Shown here one piece after another: positions 61,908-64,000 of a stretch of DNA of 64,000 bases. This stretch comes from Asticcacaulis sp. AC466. Lineage in GTDB: Bacteria > Pseudomonadota > Alphaproteobacteria > Caulobacterales > Caulobacteraceae. The notes under the pieces were generated by a model. It was not told the origin of the DNA. It saw only the letters and a list, made by a program, of their open reading frames with translations, and did no database searches. The stretch is taken from the NCBI RefSeq assembly GCF_000495815.1, contig NZ_AWGE01000007.1:248001-312000 (forward strand). Reading direction: 5' to 3'. Each line of letters opens with the position of its first letter. Within the stretch, counting starts at the first letter, position 1. The position numbers and the translations under genes are program-made.

Positions 61908-63665
61908 TTATACGCTCGACCGGCGGCAATCGATTAGACGTTCCGTTTGGCGTTGCAGGGCAAAGGTTTTGCACAAAATTTGCGTCATCACTGCCTTGGC
62001 CAGCAAGGGCGCCAGACAGAAGCCGCGCGCCCCAAGTCCAGTCAATAACCACACGCCCGATTCGGCCTGTCCGGCCACGGGCAGATAATCAGGTGTCGTC
62101 ACCCGCACTGACGCGCGGGACCGTGACGGCAGGTGCTCCGCCATAGCCGCCCCGGCGGGGATGACTTTGGCGAGATTGGCGATGTTCAAGGCACGATCCT
62201 CGGCGCGGATATCTGATCCACGATCATCGCGAACATGGGTCGCGCCAAACAACACGCCGTCCGCAAGCGGCAAAGCATAGCCGCCCCAACTGATCGCCCC
62301 GCCTGGCCCGTCCGTAAGGGCGACGCATTCTACCTGCCCCCGAACCGGCTGAAGTCGTACCCCCTCGCCCGCGAGATCGAGCATCCCCTCGCCGCACGCC
62401 AGGATGACCGCATCATATCCGGTGAAATCTCCATCTTCGCCCTGAACGGTCGATGGGGTTACACCTGTTACACGCACCTGGACCGGTTGCTGGCCGGCCA
62501 ATAAAGCGTCAAGCACCGTGCGAGGCTGCACCGATAGAGCGGTCGCGATATAGATGCCGCTAGACGTCGGCCCGTCAATTGCTTCACCGGCTGAAAACAG
62601 ACGCAGGTCTCCATCGGCAAAGCCCGTTTGCGTAACGATCCGGGCAAATCGCGAGGCGTCACGATCTGTGGCTTCATACTGATGGGCGCCCTCGGACAGT
62701 ATCGCCTCCGGGCACAGGCGCCGATACAGCGCCCCCGCATAGGCAAACGCATCGGCATACAGGTCGGAAATCGCATTGGCGCCGGCATCAAGACGCGGCG
62801 TAACCAGGGCGCCCTCATTCCCGGACGCCCCCGCGCCGGGATTGCCCGCCTCAAACAGGTCAACACCAATCCCAAGCAGGCGGGCCTGATACACCAGGGC
62901 GCAACCGGAAATGCCCGCGCCGATGACGGCGATTTTATGTGGGCGGGCGGGGCGAACCGCAACCTCGCCGGTTCGTATGGCCTCCAGGCGTTCGCGCTTG
63001 CGTCCGAACCCCGGCTTCTTTTCGACCGAAAATCCGGCCGCCTGGAGCCCGCGTCGCACGAAGCCCGCTACGGTGAAGGTGGCAAGCGGCGCACCCGCCC
63101 TGGTTTTGGCGGCAATTTGAGCGAAAACATCGTCCGCCCACATATCGGGGTTAAGCGCCGGAGAAAACCCGTCCAGAAAAACGGCATCGGCCATGCCTTG
63201 CCAAGCGGTGAGCGCCGCACGGACATCCATCAGGCCGAGCGTCAGGCTCACGCCCCACTGCGGGAAATCCATATAGTGAAAGCCACGCCGGCTTTTGGGC
63301 CATTGGGCCAGCAGCGCGTCCGTCATCTCAGCCAGTTCCGGCCAATTGCGCAAGGCCTGTCCGGCCTCCTGCGCGCTCATAATAAAGCCTTCGATGGAAA
63401 ATATATGCAGATGCGCGCCCGGTTCACGCGTTCGGGCCCACAGTTGCATCACGGCGGCGATATTCAGTCCAGTACCGAAACCCAATTCCAGGAGCGAGAT
63501 GCCCCCCCTGCCCCGCCACATTTCCGGCATGTTGCACCCCGCCAGAAAAACCGCGCGTGTTTCGCTCAAGCCATCTTGCAACGAATAATAGATGTCCCCG
63601 AAGCGACCCGATCTCGGTGCGCCGTCTTCGGCAAAGTAAAGTTCCGGGTTTGCGTCGTTTATCAC
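61908..63665 (-). CDS. mnmC: Bifunctional tRNA (mnm5s2U34) methyltransferase / FAD oxidoreductase MnmC
   Basis: A 585-residue enzyme making mnm5s2U at tRNA wobble position 34 from cmnm5s2U. The N-terminal SAM domain has ISLLELGFGTGLNIAAVM and FLDGFSPALNPDMW. The C-terminal FAD domain has IAVIGAGISGCALVYQARLLG and, near the end, LLTGLGARGFCLAPLLA. I place the start at GTG 63665 (VINDANPELYF); a TTG at 63680 is also in frame. No clear ribosome site is seen, and a terminator for the upstream gene ends a few bases away. Confidence 0.9.
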   Translation of the reverse strand: MINDANPELYFAEDGAPRSGRFGDIYYSLQDGLSETRAVFLAGCNMPEMWRGRGGISLLELGFGTGLNIAAVMQLWARTREPGAHLHIFSIEGFIMSAQEAGQALRNWPELAEMTDALLAQWPKSRRGFHYMDFPQWGVSLTLGLMDVRAALTAWQGMADAVFLDGFSPALNPDMWADDVFAQIAAKTRAGAPLATFTVAGFVRRGLQAAGFSVEKKPGFGRKRERLEAIRTGEVAVRPARPHKIAVIGAGISGCALVYQARLLGIGVDLFEAGNPGAGASGNEGALVTPRLDAGANAISDLYADAFAYAGALYRRLCPEAILSEGAHQYEATDRDASRFARIVTQTGFADGDLRLFSAGEAIDGPTSSGIYIATALSVQPRTVLDALLAGQQPVQVRVTGVTPSTVQGEDGDFTGYDAVILACGEGMLDLAGEGVRLQPVRGQVECVALTDGPGGAISWGGYALPLADGVLFGATHVRDDRGSDIRAEDRALNIANLAKVIPAGAAMAEHLPSRSRASVRVTTPDYLPVAGQAESGVWLLTGLGARGFCLAPLLAKAVMTQILCKTFALQRQTERLIDCRRSSV

Positions 63666-63683
63666 GTGAGCGGCACACAAAAT

Positions 63684-63716
63684 AAAAAAGAGGGCTGTCT
63701 TGCGACACCCCTCTTT
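63684..63716 (-). terminator. Terminator of the small lipoprotein gene
   Basis: Read leftward: AAAGAGGG (63716-63709) pairs with CCCTCTTT (63694-63687), with an inner GTC/GAC pair, then a T-rich tail to 63684. It ends transcripts of the lipoprotein gene just before the mnmC start. Confidence 0.8.
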
Positions 63717-63743
63717 CTAAATCAATGCCCAATGGGCGAGAGA

Positions 63744-63926
63744 TTAGGAAGAAGCGGCTTCCGAAGCAACTTCCGAAGCAGCAGCCGATTCAACGACGGC
63801 TTCCGAAACGGCGGCTTCCGACGAAGCAGCTTCTTCAGTGGCGGGCTTCGGGGTGCAAGCAGCAACCGACAGGGCGGCGCCGGCAACGGCAGCGATCAGA
63901 GCGATACGAACGATCTTGGAGGTCAT
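63744..63926 (-). CDS. Small Ala/Ser/Glu-rich lipoprotein
   Basis: A 60-residue protein. The N-terminus (MTSKIVRIALIAAVAGAALS) and lipobox SVAAC (Cys24) predict export and lipid anchoring. The mature 37 residues are almost only Ala, Ser, Glu, Val and Thr (ATEEAASSEAAVSEAV and similar), coded by repeated GCTTCCGA-like units. No fold is expected. Function unknown; it may act as a surface or periplasmic spacer. The region to 64000 upstream shows no further gene. Confidence 0.75.
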   Translation of the reverse strand: MTSKIVRIALIAAVAGAALSVAACTPKPATEEAASSEAAVSEAVVESAAASEVASEAASS

Positions 63927-64000
63927 GGATCAATTCCCTTATTGATAGTGTTGAGGCCCAGGACCAGCTCCTGAACCTATTGCCGAGAGTGATTAAGCAC

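Noticed and set aside
62628-63974. 448-codon open frame opposite mnmC and the small lipoprotein gene
   Set aside because: Crosses two real genes on the other strand and a terminator; Arg/Gly-rich shadow translation with no family features.
1-64000. CRISPR arrays, insertion sequences, integrases or prophage genes
   Set aside because: Looked for repeated spacers, transposase or integrase motifs and phage modules; none seen in this window.

Overview
The window looks like chromosomal DNA of a dimorphic, stalked-type alphaproteobacterium of the Caulobacteraceae. By-eye base composition (clearly below a typical Caulobacter) and gene content make Asticcacaulis the best guess. The lineage is suggested by fliX divergent from flgI-cheL-flbY, the block SPOR-nagZ-scpA-scpB-tatA-tatB-tatC-serS-surE-pcm, nlpD-yajC-secD-secF leading toward trmFO, an alpha-type DksA, and sites resembling CtrA boxes, an alphaproteobacterial LexA box and a sigma-54/IHF flagellar promoter. 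I see no IS element, prophage, CRISPR array or rRNA operon.

Layout. 1-10.9 kb is accessory-like: a partial chemotaxis receptor, tRNA-Asn, NudK, DeoR and PadR regulators, a divergent SEDS-like membrane protein, a hydrolase remnant, a DUF5009 acyltransferase-like protein, two small membrane proteins, an Lrp regulator divergent from an Asp/Glu racemase, a 2OG-Fe(II) oxygenase, a lipoprotein and a LOG-family enzyme. 10.9-25.1 kb holds gltX, a GGDEF-EAL protein, dksA, the flagellar group fliX/flgI-cheL-flbY, a proline-rich membrane protein, uvrA, a carbonic anhydrase and two multi-spanning membrane proteins. 25.2-33.9 kb holds trmFO and a DUF1353 lipoprotein facing a long leftward run from nlpD through yajC-secD-secF to three smaller genes.

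34.1-35.6 kb is a rightward ECF sigma-factor module (two related small membrane proteins, sigma factor, putative anti-sigma) lying between nlpD and pcm-surE. 35.6-44.0 kb is a dense leftward housekeeping block for protein repair, translation, Tat export, chromosome condensation and cell-wall recycling. 44.2-52.7 kb has a small GNAT protein, a 1011-residue FlaEY-like beta-propeller protein, a GAF histidine kinase, tRNA-Ile(CAT), a SIMPL protein, a TIGR02466-type protein and a Gfo/Idh/MocA oxidoreductase. 52.7-64 kb has eipA (DUF1134) with a CtrA-type promoter, a YjbR protein, an M28 peptidase, a fasciclin protein, an SGNH hydrolase with a perfect LacI-type operator, lepA, three tandem DUF6491-like genes, mnmC and a small lipoprotein.

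Most worth following up: the PadR-SEDS-like pair (FtsW/RodA landmarks kept, catalytic loop apparently lost), a candidate CtrA-controlled small RNA near 1.15 kb, the sigma module with duplicated small membrane proteins, the DUF6491-like triplet, and hairpins covering the ribosome-binding sites of the 2OG oxygenase and gltX. All similarity statements come from reading motifs; no database search was run.
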